From: Campylorhamphus procurvoides
Lineage: Eukaryota > Chordata > Aves > Passeriformes > Dendrocolaptidae
Direction of reading: 5' to 3'
Assembly (NCBI GenBank): GCA_013396655.1
Contig: WBMV01000457.1
Location: 936,038-1,000,037, forward strand
Length of the DNA: 64,000 nt
The notes beneath the pieces were generated by a model. It searched no databases and was not told the origin of the DNA. It saw only the letters and a program-made list of their open reading frames with translations. Below, one piece after another: positions 45,401 to 59,021 of the stretch. How positions within the stretch are numbered: the stretch's first letter is position 1; every line of letters starts with the position of its first letter. The position numbers and the translations under genes were made by a program.

Positions 45401-47161
45401 GATCTGGAATTTGGCTTTTTCTTTTTGGAAAAAGAAAAAGCAGCCTAAAGATCTAGCTCTGACTTCAAGCAAATGAAGACGTCTTCAACACATCAGTCAT
45501 GATGAAAACCAAATGAACAGTTAATGGGGACTTCCTCCTTCATTTGTGCCAGCTTTGTTAAGAAGGTGTAGCAACTCTTCCAAATGCTATGTGAAAAACT
45601 CATGGATTATGAAACAGGACTTAACCATTACTGGTAAGGTCATAAAGAAGGGAAGTCTTAGTCTGTGGAAAACCCTACAAGGCCAACTTCCAGTACTACT
45701 GAGACTGCTAGCAATGTCTCTCAGTAGCTGTGCTATGCTAGTGCCTTCATTCAGGTGTGTATGAATGATCCAGAACATGCTTTATTCAGGGCTGATGTTC
45801 CTCCATACTGCATAAATAAGACATTGTAACTGCCTCAGGCAGGGCTTGTGAGAAATTCCCATGGGCACTACATTACAAGGAGTCAAGATATGGCAGCTGA
45901 GATAGCAGTCGCTTGAATTGCACATCCAGCTCTTAAAATCAGATGCCAGAAGAATTGCACTGGTTTTCAACAACTATTATAGACGCCCTGAATGAAAAAC
46001 TTAGATTCATACAGTAAGCATGTGTATTTGAGCCCACCTGGACTCCTGTGCAAAGCTATCTGTAATATGTGATGCATACTTCCCCAGCATCAAAGCCATT
46101 GAGGTTTGTTTGCAAGCTGCCGAAAGGCAATGTACTAATTTGTTTCTTTAAAGATGTTAATAATTTTTGTCCATACAGGCCACTGTGAATCAGTGATGGC
46201 AATGGAAAACATACAAATGTACAGGAAACTTGGCTCTTATCCTGTATGCTGTCTCATTTAATTACTAGCAATTTTTTTAAGGAAAGTTACCTTTCTCCTC
46301 TCCTCTGCAGCCTCCAGCTTTTTCTGGATCTCCTCAAGAGAGAGCTCTTTCTTCTTTGGAGAAGCTAAAGTTCGTGGTGCTTCTGAGACGGGAGATGGTG
46401 GCTTTAGGATCAGTTCAAAGGCCTGGCCTGAGGCACGTTTGTTGATTTGTTTCACTTCCATGTCTGCACAATAAGGTGGGAAATGGTAAGTCATTCAATA
46501 GACCAGCAGTATTGAGGAGAGATCAGAAGCACAGACAAAAGATTTAGCATCTTTGCCTCGGGCATTTTAAATGCAATGGCAGATTATGGGCTGAAAACTG
46601 TTCTCATGAGTACATTCCATTTTATGTGTAATAGCTTAATTATACCGTAATGTCTTAAAGATAAAAATTTACAGCAATTTTGGAATCTTATTGGGGTTCT
46701 GTGCCACTTCACACCCCCTGCAAGCAGTGCCGAAGCTGATTAATTTTTTAAGCATGCTTTCATCTTTTCTTCATTTCTTTGGGAATTATGTCAGCTATGA
46801 AGAGCTGTAATTCTCAGCTGGGGAGTAGGGAAAGTACAGCTCAGTATGAGAGGGTTAGCTTTAAAAGTTTAGCTAGCTGCTATTAGGAACAATATCCAGC
46901 ATTATCTACAATCAGTAAAAGGTAATAGCCCAAACTACTAAACAAATTGTTAAATCAGCAAAATATTCACTGACTAACACTATGGCCTGTGAGGTGAACT
47001 GAGTCATTTCCCAGCACTAGCACATTATTCGACCTGCAGGATGATTTCCAGAAAACGTCACTCACCATCATATTTATAGATGTTCATGTTGCGGGGCTCT
47101 GGGTAAAAACAGGAGCAGATCAGAGAGAGCATGGACAGCTCCTTCATTTTTTCCTTGTAAG
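33422..47161 (-). CDS. STMN2: STMN2 (stathmin-2/SCG10), exons 2-5
   Basis: STMN2 is a neuron-specific phosphoprotein that binds two tubulin dimers and promotes microtubule turnover in growth cones; it sits on Golgi and vesicle membranes. Four exons join in frame on the minus strand (47161-47066, 46463-46291, 36476-36285, 33481-33422). With exon 1 (expected MAKTAM and the first base of Ala7), which lies right of the window, they give 179 residues, the standard length. Visible features, numbered on that basis, are the palmitoylated Cys22/Cys24 (ICSCFYP), PKA-type Ser50 (KRAS) and Ser97 (RRKS, split by an intron), JNK-type Ser62-Pro and Ser73-Pro, and the long alpha-helical, heptad-rich stathmin-like domain from about residue 38. 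All splice sites are GT-AG and no frame is broken. It converges on HEY1, matching amniote synteny. Confidence 0.97.
33482..36284 (-). other. STMN2 intron 4
   Basis: 2.8 kb, GT-AG. It contains one plus-oriented CR1 copy near its 5' end (35681-36115). I searched by eye for the alternative C-terminal exon known from mammals and found no convincing match. Nothing else is recognisable. Confidence 0.8.
35681..36115 (+). mobile_element. CR1 LINE fragment in STMN2 intron 4
   Basis: A CR1 tail antisense to STMN2: 'AAGGGCCATGAAGACTAAGG', 'GAGGAAAAGCTGAGAGAGCTGG', 'TTCAGCTTGGAGACAGC', then a diverged 3' part around 'TGGATCAGATGAGTTCCAG', ending in a degenerate terminal GTGTGTGATTATAG. Its right end is 170 bases from exon 4. 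Confidence 0.85.
36285..36476 (-). CDS. STMN2: STMN2 exon 4: core of the stathmin-like helix
   Basis: 64 codons in phase 0 from [19 protein letters not shown] through [18 protein letters not shown] to ERLQEK. The acceptor is TGTTTCCAG and the donor GTAACC. It forms the tubulin-binding helix with charged heptads. The first Ser (Ser97) completes the PKA site begun in exon 3. Confidence 0.98.
37501..37580. promoter_or_regulatory. Homeodomain-motif cluster in STMN2 intron 3
   Basis: A dense run of TAAT/ATTA cores, including TTAATTACAATTAGC and GTAATGAAT within 30 bases. Such clusters often mark conserved neural enhancers. Inferred from motif content alone. Confidence 0.25.
39993..40333 (-). mobile_element. 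CR1 LINE fragment in STMN2 intron 3
   Basis: The plus strand is the complement of CR1: 'GGACTGGAAGGAACCTTAAA', 'TCCAACCCCCCTGCCATGGG', 'CAAAGCCCCATCCAACCTGA', 'TAAATCTCCACTCTTTTAG' and 'TTTAGGTACTGAAAGG'. Same orientation as STMN2. Confidence 0.93.
43205..43390. promoter_or_regulatory. AT-rich block with repeated ATTA/TAAT cores
   Basis: Contains TTATTAATGAA, CCTAATTAACAG, ATTCATTAGC, CCATTAGTT and TTTTAATTAGAA in under 200 bases. It has the look of a conserved non-coding block; not verifiable here. Confidence 0.2.
43785..44105 (-). mobile_element. Ancient CR1/L3-like LINE remnant
   Basis: Weak but continuous resemblance to old amniote CR1-clade 3' sequence in reverse: 'TTTGTAGACTTCTATCTGATC', 'TTTCCAAGCTGAAAACTGG', 'CCTCTAATTGCCTTTTTACC', 'CTTCTCTGCACTATACTC' and 'GATTTAAATAGTGACG'. 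Much older than the other CR1 copies. Confidence 0.5.
46291..46463 (-). CDS. STMN2: STMN2 exon 3: regulatory phosphorylation region
   Basis: Two bases completing Asp39, then 57 codons from [18 protein letters not shown] to [11 protein letters not shown]. The acceptor is TTGTGCAG and the donor GTAACT. It carries PKA-type Ser50 and the JNK-type Ser62-Pro and Ser73-Pro sites, and the start of the long helix. Confidence 0.98.
46464..47065 (-). other. STMN2 intron 2
   Basis: 602 bp, GTGAGT donor and AG acceptor, no repeats or extra exon seen. Confidence 0.85.
47066..47161 (-). CDS. STMN2: STMN2 exon 2: membrane-targeting N-terminus
   Basis: Begins with two bases completing Ala7, then [20 protein letters not shown] and [12 protein letters not shown], plus one base of Asp39. 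The acceptor is CTCTTTTCAG and the donor GTGAGT. Cys22 and Cys24 are the known palmitoylation sites and the basic/hydrophobic stretch directs the protein to Golgi membranes. It is short (96 bp) and split at both ends, so it was found by complement translation. Confidence 0.97.
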
Positions 47162-50100
47162 CTGAAAAGAGAAATCTTGTTAGCATGCTTCACTTACTCA
47201 GCTCCTCCTTAGTGAATTTCCAGCTGAGATGACTGGCTGGGGACCAGCAAGCTTGCTCTATCACCCACCTGGCAGATTTCTCTAGAACATTTACTTTCAA
47301 CTATCTTCTCAACATTGAGGCTTTATCAAATTACGCATTTGATGCTCAGTACTGCAGAGACAGCATCTGATCTCCTACATGACCTCAGCCTTGGGCATAA
47401 TGCAGACAGTCCTCTCTGGTTTACAGAAAGTGAATCTGGCTACCAGGAAATGTATTTAGCATTGGAAGAGTGCCACAACTCCACTCTCTCCTGGCAGGTG
47501 GAGAGAGACATGAAGCTCTTACAAATTCTCTGATGTATCCAAATGCAATTGAGAACAGCTCTGAAATGCTGCCCATGTATTGCCATAGGCAGATGCTGAA
47601 GACATTATCTGTTAACAAATGAAAATGCCCAAAAAATAAAACCAGAAATGAGGATACATTAATCAAATCCCTTGCATAATGTCCTTAATGTGAGTAACTA
47701 CTTGAAATAAAGCTTTTCCTTTGGCACTTACTAGCCCAAACATGTTTTCATACTCAGATTTAGTGTATATCAGCTTATGCAATAAATACCCTTGTAATTT
47801 ACCTTTATGGTGTTACCTTTACTGACTTAGTAATAGTGGTAGGTCCCAGCCATGAACTGAGGAGGCGTTGGCCAGAAATGGTGATACAAATACTTAATCC
47901 TTATGCATTGTTCTGCTCTCACCCTTTCTGTCACTTGTAAGTAGTGAAACAGTCCTGTACTTGGGCACTTGGTAAATCACTGACAGAACCCAGCTCTTCT
48001 GGGTCCTGGGACAATACCCTAGCCAGTGCCTACACTGCATAATGCATATATGTTGAGGGGGGGTGATAAAAATTCTTCTTGGCATGCACAAATCCCTGCT
48101 ACTATCAATATCATATCTACAGAAGTAGATACACATTTGCTGCCAGTATGTGAAAACATGGCTAAAAATGTAAGTGTGACTGAAAGTATTGTACTTAACG
48201 GATTAGACCAAATTAACCCTTGATGTTGCTAAAGAAAAAATCAGACAGTCTTTTGATCTTCAAACTGTGGATACGTTTGGGTTTTTGTCAATCGGGTTTT
48301 CTCATGGATGCCCTTGTGGTTTTTGAATTTGTTTTTCTGACTCAGAAAGGGCTCTGAGGCTGAAGTGGTTTTGACAGCCTTTGTGTGCTTCTCAGTGTGG
48401 TGGTATTTGAAAGATCCATAGTTCAGGAATGGATTTCTAGGTGTCAGTAAACGATTCCTTCATCTAATTATCGTATGGGGGCCTCTAATCATGTACCCTG
48501 AATAACTCCCCAAAAGAATGTTTAGCTTTTCAGAAAACATTGGTAAAAGCCAACATCTCAGATCTTTCTGTGAACTTGGCTTGTCAAGGAAGCTTGGATT
48601 TGACAAGACTTTGGTTTGAAACCTAAATACCAGCTCACAAGGAATAACTCAAAAATCCTCTGAAGAGAAAAATAATGTCCAAATGATGTCTGCTAATTGG
48701 CAAATGAAATGAATTGTTCACTTAGGGCTCCACCCAGCAAGCACACAGGTGTGGTTGTCCAGACTGCCCTTTGAGGAGGGCTTGCCCAGCCAGCTGCCCA
48801 CACCACTGGAATTGCATCCTTTTCAGCAGCAAGGATGTGAAGTGAGGGCACAGCAAGCCCTGGTAAATTGCTAAACAAAGAGAAAATGGACACTGAGTTG
48901 AGTGTTAAAGACATGGTCACTGACAACACAAGCTGAAAGCTAAATGTTCTTGTAGAAGATCTGCTGTGTCACTGCTAAAATGTATACCTTGAAATATCTT
49001 TGTAGAAAGAGGTATAAAAAGCAGCATCCTAGGAAACTTGCCTTTTGGGGAGTTTGTTATTTTTTATCTTTGCTTGACATTAAAATGTTTTGTTTTCTAA
49101 CAGTACTTAAAATTATTAGAAAAAGTTGTTTGTTTTCCCAGTTTGCCATTTGCAAAATACAGCTGGAGAAAGACAAGAACATGCTCAGCTCTCTATCCTT
49201 CAGTGCGTCCTTTCACTGAAAGCCCACTGGCAAAAGCACTGCCCTATTTCATTCAGGCCACTGACAGAATTAGGATGACTTTCCATACTTTACAAGAATT
49301 ACATTTTCTTTTCTCATGATATTGATTTAGTCTCCATTCGATTACTCAGAAATTCTGGAGGCTGCTACAACACTGGGAGCCAAACAACCTGCCATGCAAA
49401 AACACTGGTTTTCCTATTACAGACTTCAGCGTTGAGAGCATCACAGGAAACAAAGAGTTACACACCTCCTCAGGTGTCCAACGTCAGCAAATTGTGATAT
49501 GTCCCCCCTGACCAGGCTTATTTGGCAGCATTGAGAAGCAGCAGCCCTGCTTTGCTCAGCTGTCCTTTTCTTAAAGATTTCCTTAAAATACATTAAAAAC
49601 ACTGAAAGAAGTAATGTTAGCCCAATAAATGGTCTGATTAAGCTGGCTGGTCCATATCACACAGGTTAGACTGGAAGGTAACTGTACTTTCCCAGATCCC
49701 AAGGGGTTTTAGTATTTTAGTCATGGAAGCCTGTTCTCTCAAAAAGAAAGGTTTTCCTATTAAGAAAGCAGCTCACATAGCCCAGACAACTGACAGCATA
49801 GCATTTGTGCAATCTGCACAGGACCTCTTGCATAAACTGAAATATGCACATAAATTACCTGCCTTATAGCGGAGCTTTTAAAAACCCTTGAAGACACACA
49901 GTGATTGCAACGAAGTTTATTTTCCAAATGTGTTTCAACTGGCTTGCTAATTATAAATGTCCTTGTGCAGTCACATAGGGTGCATATCATTCCATTAACT
50001 GTGCAAGCTAAATGAAGGAAAGTAAATGATGGTAATCATAACATTACAAAAGCTTTGATAGGGAAATTGCTAGGAAAGAAAAATGTTGACAAAAGATGGT

Positions 50101-51404
50101 AACAATCTTTTTAGTAACATGCAGCAAGATCTAAATGTTTATATGCATTAAAAACTTTAAAGTTGGGCAAGAGAAAAACACTGATGTTTGCTAAAACCAG
50201 AAGGGAATTCAGTATTTGCAATTCTTGCAGTGAGTATACTAGCATTTATAGGTCTTCCTAAATTCTGAAATTTTGTGCTTAGTTCAAAACCTTATCTAGT
50301 TTTTAAAAATAAATTCCTCATATTCAGAGTTGCAGGGAAAGCCTTAGAAATACTATCAAATGCCTCTAAGAGCTTTGACATCTTCAGAGAAAACTCAGAT
50401 TGCTTTGAAATTCAAGAATGCGTGATTTTTTTTTCAGAAGGAGTACCCAATGTACCTTTCTATCCTTGTTTTAAGTCAACGTCACCCTTTTCTCAAACTT
50501 CAGGCACTATTTTTAATGGCTATATTTAGAAACTCTGTTGGGCGAACATCCATGCTCCTTCATTGTGGGCTCTTTACTTGCTGGTTTCAGGGGTGTTTCA
50601 AGGGTGCCAGCGCTAAATCTGCATGAGTAAGAAGGGAAGTACAGCAGGACTGGATCTCTAGAGGGAAACAGTTACAAGGATTTCATGCCCATGCTGTATG
50701 ATTTTTGGGATCTTTTCTTTAGACTAGCCTGGTCCCACGATCTGAACAGCCACTAGGGCCTGAGGCATAGTAGATGTACTGGTAATATGCACCTTTCAGT
50801 GTCATTACCTATCAAGTAAACCAGTTTTGTGCTCCAAGATCACTCTGAGGTGTGAACCAAAGCATAGTCAACTGGGATGTTTTGATGATCCTCTTTGAAA
50901 GTTCTCTACCAATATCAAATAACATGTTTATCCAGATACACTCCATATTCCTCTGCTAATGAAAGAAAAATAGCCCACCACCAGTTCTGCAGCTCACTTG
51001 CCCAATGAGTGAAGCTACTAAGGCAGAGCCCTGTGGCTGCCATTAGAAGTCAGCAACCACTTATTTACTGCTGGGAGAAAGAGGAAGGTTAAGGAAAACA
51101 CTGCTAACCCCATCCTGTCCTCATCTGTTATCCAGTAGCTATAAGGAATTTTTTACAGTTTACATTGCAAAATGAATATCTGTCCTGACTGATGGGCTAT
51201 GGGCAATTTGGGTCACATTTTGTTCCTTGGCAAAGCACAGCTCAGACAGACTGCTGTGTCACAACAGAGACCATTACTCATAAGCAAAACTATTTTTAAC
51301 ATGTGAAGGCAGGAAAAAAAGTATAAACGTTACTTATAATTAATATCTGATGAAGGCATATCTGTTGATGCCTTTTGCCTTATTGAATCCAGTCCCCTTA
51401 TAAT

Positions 51405-51466
51405 AAATGCATTATATACATATATGAATATGTATACATTACATATATTAATATATAATGTTACAG
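51405..51466. repeat. AT-rich ATATAT simple repeat
   Basis: Imperfect TATATA/ACATAT repeats over about 60 bases in STMN2 intron 1. Confidence 0.7.
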
Positions 51467-54400
51467 TATTTTGACATTTCAAGTACCACTAGTCCAACTA
51501 GTTCTTGAAGTTCTGCACAGCTGGAAGGAAAAAGAAACTGGCACACTGTCCATGGTCAAAATGTGCAAGCTCTAACACAGCTCAGCCCTGTGTTCCCTTG
51601 CCAGAAACCTGTGTGACAGTCATCTTTCTAAGACTGAACTGAAATCCTGCTTAGTTTTCTTCTTTGGAAGAGACTGAAGCATTAAGCATGAAATGCAGAT
51701 AGAGAAGACCTATCACACCTGGTCTTTATCTCCATTTCTGATGGATGTTATTGACAGTACAGTTTGTTACAAATTTCATTTTGTTAATGCTCCCCCTGAG
51801 GTGCTAGAGTTTTTGGTTTGTCAAGACAATGCTTTAAGTCATATCATTTTGTGAACATGAACAGTCACACTCTCTTGGCCAGTAATTTTTAATTTTTCTA
51901 AAATAATACATTTTAGTAATGTACTGCATCCTTTTCTGCCACGATACAATTTTATATAATCACAACCATATTCTTTCCCCATAACTGGTGAGGTATTTGA
52001 ATAAAGTTGCATGATGAGTGTTGGTAAAGTGGTGAACTAGTACTGGGACAAGCACATGGGGCTGGGAAAAGTAAAACTCAAGCTGGAGCATATGTAATAG
52101 GAACTCTACATACAATTTAATTTTTGGCATGTCTTGGATCTATGAGTCTGGAATTAACTTTAATTAATGTTGGCCCTCATTTAAGACAGCTACTGTGCAG
52201 CAATCAAGAAAGCTTAGTTTTCAGTCAATGGAGAGGTAAGGACTCCCAGAGAATGATGGTCCCATTCAGATCTCTAAGATAAATGATTTAGGTAGTCTTA
52301 AGTCTGAGAAAACTCCCTCCACTGTCAGAAAGCCTAAGGATGGAGTAGCCAGTGATGGAAGGAATGAAAGCAAAAGCACCTGCAGTAAATGCATCTTATC
52401 CAGCCTTTATGCTTAGCCAAGAGTGATATTGCATTTTGGTGGCTCACATAGATGGAGTTTATTTTGTTACTGTCTCTCTGAACGCAGAACACTGCTCAAC
52501 AAGAGTATGTGGTGTGAGTCCATCTCACAACCTTAGGTATATGTGTGCTTTTTCAGAGTCCCCAGCAAAAATAAGGTTGCTTTCCTAACAGCTCGTGGGC
52601 TCTTTAGTGCCCTACAGTACTCACCTGTTTCACTGTTGGGAAAGGTGGCACAGGATCCTCACTCACCTGGAGTCATTCTTTGGTGGCCGAGTCTTTAAAA
52701 TTGCACTCTCAATATACTGCCATGCAATTTAAGATAGAGTTGAGAATGGAGTTTTGGTCATGTCCCCTGTCCTTGAATTTTTTGCTATTTCTATATCTAG
52801 GCATAGAATAAGAAAGTGCTATAAAAAAATAACAAGAAACAGAAAACAAGGAAAAGAAATTGTGCATCACTGAGTTCTCTGTCAACAGTGACTCTAGTAT
52901 TTTCTTCCATAAGTCCAGAAAAAGAGAAAGGAAGAACTTGGACAGATTGAATCTGCTTTTGCGGCAACCGAGAGTTTCAAAAAGTAGTGTTAGCTGTTAA
53001 TTTCTGTAACCCTCACAAATGTTCCTAGGTTTTGGCAGAAGTATTATCACTTTCATTCTTTCCAACAGCCCTTTAACAAAAGGCCTTTAAGTGGTTTGGG
53101 ATGGAATTAAGCATTAATGTCATTCATAAAAGCACAGTGTGGCCATGAAATCAGGGATCACTGTAGCATCAATTCTTCAAACCATGCAAAAAACCAATGT
53201 GAGAAACAGATCTGACCCTTCAGCTTCCTATTAAGACTGTGTCAAATGGTACCAGTGAACCCTGTCATCGAGTGCAAAGCCTTGCATACCGCTTCCACAG
53301 TGACAGCACAGGATCTGGCTACAAAACCCAGCCCATGTAATACACAAGAAATTGTTTGCTTATGGAAAGACTGTCCATTAATGATTTTCTTGCATCAGTA
53401 GCGTGTAGTGTGTAGATACAAATGCATGCAAATATGGCAACTAGAGGGTGGCACAAGTCTGATTGAAAATTGCCCCTAAATTTACAACTCTGTCACTGAC
53501 CATGACTATGGCTTTTTTGGATAAAAATGCACTACTTCAGATGCCATGTCTGTGATTTTTACTTAATGTGTGTGGTTAGAGTCAAATGTCTTTGTTTACT
53601 TTCTGATGTCAGAATGTTAAGATGTAAAATTACTATTTTGTATTATTTCAATGTATGCAATTTTCATTGCTGAAACAATGAAAAAACCCTATTTACTGAA
53701 CCCTAACTGTTACAGTCATCTGTGGCATAAGTTAATGGGACTACTTAGTTGAGCACTGCCAAATTAAGATTTTGATGGAAAGGGTTTTTTGAATTTGGAA
53801 AAACATAAAAATCTTGCCTTGGTTACTCAAAACAAACAGTGATGCAGATGCTTTACTATAGTCACATTGTGCTTTCTGTTTACTGAAATGAAAACACACA
53901 CATTTCTTCTAACCTGGAAGGAATACAACAGACGTGTTCTTGTCCAGAGCCTCAGGGCTCCAACAGCCTCACCACACTGCATGATGCTGGAAACATGTGA
54001 AGAACAGACAAGAAAACCATGGGCTACCTTCTCCTTCAGCTCTGCAGAAACTGATCTGTAGCAGTGTCAGAGTCAGATGCTGTGCTCTCTTCTGAGTCTT
54101 CTCTTTGCATTACATTGGCCTGAGGAAGCCCCTGGTGGTTCAGTTCCAAAAGTCCTCTGGGACTGAGGGAAAGGCAAAGGACCCTGTGCTAATATGGAGA
54201 CCTGTGGCCCTTCTGAAAATAATTTGAACTTAACTTCAGCCAAGAAGACAAAAATTCCAGAGATCTCTTTTTTTTTTATCCCCTAAGGGGAGAAGACTTT
54301 CTTTAAGGCCTACTTTGCCTTTACAATTGTATAAAGGCTTTCCCCCATATTTCCTTCTGTACCTCCACAACCCATCTGCCTTTCCCCTAGTTTTCTTCCC

Positions 54401-57400
54401 ATAGAGTTTTTTGTGTAGGAAAGGATGTAAGTTACTAAACCAGACTTTGAAGACACTGGGAAGGATGAAGAGCGAGGAGTAAACTTAAAGGGTACGGTAC
54501 ACCTTTGTTTCCTGCTGGTTAACTGAACTGTTTAATCTTTGTGCAGTGAGAAGTTCAAACCCTGTTCTTCAGATGGTTTGCCAGGATGCTGATGTTTAAG
54601 GTGCTGAACTTATGCCTACCTTCGTAAGAGGCCACCACAGACACAGGTAGTTCCTGATTATCAGGTAAATGTGAAAGTCATGCGAACATTCATAATTGGA
54701 AAATCCTTAAAGCAGCCACAGTAACCATTCTGGAATCTGCTGTCTCCTGTATTCCATGGAAGCAAAAAAGACTGTGGAAATTCAGCTATGGCATAGTGTG
54801 AACCGAAGAGATTTTCCTCAATGTGAACTGGATGGAAAAAGGGAACAGACTATAGCAGCTACACCAGGAGGAAATAATCTTCCCTAGCTGGCTCATCTTA
54901 CCTGTTGGTTTTGTTACACACCTGCCCACAGGGAAAAAAGTCTCTTTTGACTGGCATTGTGGCAAGTGTGGCTCTGTCGTGTCTTACAGAAAAATCTGTT
55001 TTGCTTTTAGTTTAGTACTACTGTTAGAGCAATAGTAGTAAGGATTCTGCATGTATCATTCTGAGTCTGATCCTATCACTAATTTTCCTGTTCTCAAGAG
55101 AAATCCCTTTCCCCTGAGCTATCACTTAAGAGTCTTGTGTGAACGATTTAAGAAACAAAAGCTTGAGCTCCGGAGTTTTTGAATGGGTGAGTTTGCTTCC
55201 CATGATTTAGTGCTCACCGTGTATAATATATTTCCTTCACACTGTATGCCCTGAGGAGCTGTGATATACCCTTTCACCAGTACAAAAAGGCATTAAATTC
55301 TTTTACTTCTGAGACAGGTTACATATAAAATGGCTTCAAAAGCCAGATATTTCACTCCAAAGTTTCCACTAACATGGCTTTAAAGATCCCTACTGGTAAG
55401 GAGCACTGAACCAGGACCTCAATCTCCATGCAGGCTAAAAACCAGTGTTTTTAGCATTTTCTCAGGATTTTTGGGATGAGGACTACCAACTGTACTAACC
55501 TACCATAACAATCTAGTGGAGTTTGCTTTAGGACTTCCCTGCAATAGGACACCACCAGATTGCTGATCCTTCCCTCAGAAGTGGCCATGTAGTGCTCAGG
55601 AGGTTCCCAAGCCATGTTTTTTCCTGGGTGCAAAACTGTGATGCTTGGCGTGGTTCTGGGGCCACGCTGGTAGCTAAGGCACCAGGGAAGGACTTGCAAA
55701 GGAGTTGAAACTTCTTCAGTGCCTTTCTAAGTGTGGGGTGGGAAGAACTGAGCTACAGATTGGAAGCTGCCAAGCCTGCGAGCAGCCCCCTTTTGCTGTC
55801 TCCCAGTATGCTTTTAAGTTCATCACATCATTGCATTGTGAGAGCATGTGGACACCCAGCTGAGATCTGCACTACTTTCTGTACAAACATGTCAGATGCA
55901 AACACCCTATGCCAAAGAGCTCATGGTCTACGTGAGAAAGACAGGCAAGGGATGCCGGGAAAAAAATGACCCAGAGATGAAAAACACCTGCCCCAGGTCA
56001 TAGACTTGTTCTGTGGGAACGCTTCTTGGGAAAAAGAGTTCTGAATTCTGTATAAATGACACCTCTGCTGGCACAGGCTGTCTCTTTGTGAGCGCTGCAG
56101 GCAATATGGGTGCTGGCTGGTGAAACAGCCCCTTGAGTGAGGATGCAAATTAAGTATAATGAAATAGAAGAGCAATGTTTTAGTCATGTAGCCTACTATG
56201 ATCAAACAGCATTTTCCCAAGGTATGGATCATGCTATGGGTTCTGTTCTAGCAAAGTAAGACTGGGTTACTAGAACAGGGTGTGAGAGAGCTGGATGCCA
56301 GTATTACTTTTATTTATCTGAATCTCACCCTCAGCCATGTGTTTTTGGAATGGTGGCACTTATTCAATTTTCCATGATGAACACTCCAGAGGCTTCCACT
56401 GACTTAATCTGACATCATCCTTGTCCCTTTATGTAGGCTGGACAAACTCTTCCTGGTCTTGCATCACCCGGCCATGCATCACCACTAACACTGGGTGTCA
56501 TTTCATTCTGCGCCATCTGTGTTTTGTCTTGTCTAGAGAGTTAATGACATAATCTTGCATATTGACAGTCTTCATAATGGAAATAAGAGCTCTGCTACTG
56601 CCTCTTTTCATCTGGACACAGCAGATCTTGTCTGGACTTGTAGTGATATTATTTCTATTATGTTATGAAATCCCTCCCCTCATCTCTGGACATTACAGTC
56701 AAATTGTTCATACTGAGCTTCTCCAGAAAGCAAATTTTAACAGAACTACTCACATGTTCCAGAAGCAAGCCATTGGTACAGAAAGAAATGGCCCAATATG
56801 GTTCAGCCAAGTCAAGCAATTAAGAAAGAACAGGTAAAAAGTCCAACATTTCTTGTTTTCATCATTCAGGGAATGACATTTGTTTTGGAGTACCTCAGCT
56901 GAGGGAAGAGAGATGGATTGCTACATCACCAGTTTCCATCAACAGGCCAATTCTTGCCATTTTTCTGGTCTCAGATAGGCACATAGTTTTAACAGAACTA
57001 CAAGTCTGATATAAAATGTGACTTTTTAATGATTATATAGGGGTTGTAACCATAACCTTCATTAATACACATCCTATGCTATTCCAAAGTGCAGATACCT
57101 TTGATATCTCCCAGTATTTTAAAAACTGTACTTTAAACTGATGAAGTTAAAATTTTATTTAGTGGTAACCTGAGGCTCAGAAAACAATAAGCAAAATAAA
57201 CTGCAAGGTGCATTTTTAATTTTTTTTACTTTAGAAAAAAAAAGGAACTAGGCAATAAGCTAAGTAGAAATTTGTGCTTATATTATATAAGATAAATGCA
57301 ATTATAATTTGTGATAGGGTTGGATTCTCGATCTCTACATTCCAGTAATTAAATGTATTACTTGCCTGCTGAGTCATTTCACTGAGTACAGAACCTCCTG

Positions 57401-57555
57401 ACATTATTTTCACACCATAAATATCAGGAGAACCCATTTTAGAGAAAATATGCTGCTGTGAGGGCTATGGACAGTACCCTTCAAACTAATAATTTCATAT
57501 AAAGACTCTGTTTTATACTGTCTGAATATCAAACACATGGAATAATTTGTTAGTT

Positions 57556-57602
57556 TATATATATGTGTGTTTACATAAAAATGTGCATATATATATATAT
57601 AT
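57556..57602. repeat. (AT)n / (GT)n simple repeat
   Basis: TATATATATGTGTGT, a short spacer, then nine AT units. Likely length-polymorphic. Confidence 0.8.
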
Positions 57603-59021
57603 GCAAAACTTTATGTAACTGTATTGGTTGATTTTGAGCAATTCACATGTATTTAATGTACTTAACCCAAAGCCAAATATGTGTAACTGCATCTTTATGC
57701 TACACAATCACTCTTACTGGCTGCCATGACTACCAATTAAATGTCAAAATGCAAAAGACAATGAAAGGAGACAGTCTGAAAAATTCAATTTACTTTGGGG
57801 TTTTGAATGGAATTTTAATTGTGTAAGACATTTTAAAATAAGAATGTCTCATCGGTTTGAATAAAGGCATTAGTTTGCTTTCTGCACAGAATTGCAAATG
57901 ACATATGTAAGCAGATTACTTACAAAGGAAGAGTTCCTATGCTTGCAATAATACAATGGCACAGACATTATAACTGTGTTAATTAACGATAGTATTTTAA
58001 ACTTGAATGTCAGAATGAAACAAGCTCCTAGCAAATGACTTCTGAGTTTCTGTGTAAAACTGTTTGATTTTAGGGTTTGCTTGTCAACATAGCTTCTATT
58101 TGTGGAAGATTTTGGTTTAAACCAAAGGAGGTGTGATAATGGAAACTGTTACTCTGATGCTTTATATTGTATGGCTTAACACCCTTTTTTCATAACAAAG
58201 ACTATCAAAATGTAAATGTTTTTATGCAAATTTAAGTCTACTCAATGTAGTATATGTAAGAGCAAGTGGCTATATTTATTTTTATTACAAGGTACGGCAA
58301 AGGACTGAATTTCTGGGTTTAGAGAAAAGGAGTCCCTAATTTAAGAAACTCTCCCTATGTAGGCAGCCTATCGAAGGTGTGTTTATCTTTGGAGAAATCC
58401 TTTGGTTCAAAAATAATGTGTTTAGGTTTTGAAGGACTTTGAAAGCACTGCAGAGAATAAGCAAAAATGACAGCTACTCCCTCATCAACCATGTTGATAC
58501 AAAGTAGATACTGTAAAACTCATCTTATTTGGCGTTATATCCTAACAAGTGGGTAGCAGAATAACTAGGAAAAGAATCTTTTGGCAGGTCACCAAATCTA
58601 GAAACTAGGGCTAGTGTGAAAGTCTGTTTTTATAGCATTGAAAGACATAGGATAATTTTCTGTTAGTCTTCTACACAGTCCAAAAGAAAGTAGAAATGGC
58701 CAAGTGAGGTTTCGGATGATGTTCCGGTGCGTGATTACCTAAATCTGTAACTGTCAATGCTGAAGGATGAAGTCTAGGTACCAAAATAGGAATGGATACT
58801 GGGGCAGGGACTTTTTCAAAGAAGAAATGTACAGAAATAAATTCAGCACATGTAGGTTGGCTCCAAAAGTCTGACAAGGAAGAGGGTTTGCGGTTTTGTT
58901 GCTATTTCTTCCATCTTTCTTTTAAAGGCTCCAGATTTGGAAAACAGAGAAAAGAACCAGATGTGTGTATGCATGAGCAGTAGCAGAGGTTGGATTCATC
59001 ATTGCTAGGAGATATTTGGTG

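Larger units (their letters stand above)
36477..46290 (-). other. STMN2 intron 3
   Basis: 9.8 kb, GT-AG. It holds one minus-oriented CR1 (39993-40333), one ancient CR1-like segment (about 43785-44105), and two homeodomain-motif-rich blocks that may be conserved enhancers (37501-37580, 43205-43390). Open frames up to 140 codons (minus 42024-42446) show no domain. Confidence 0.75.
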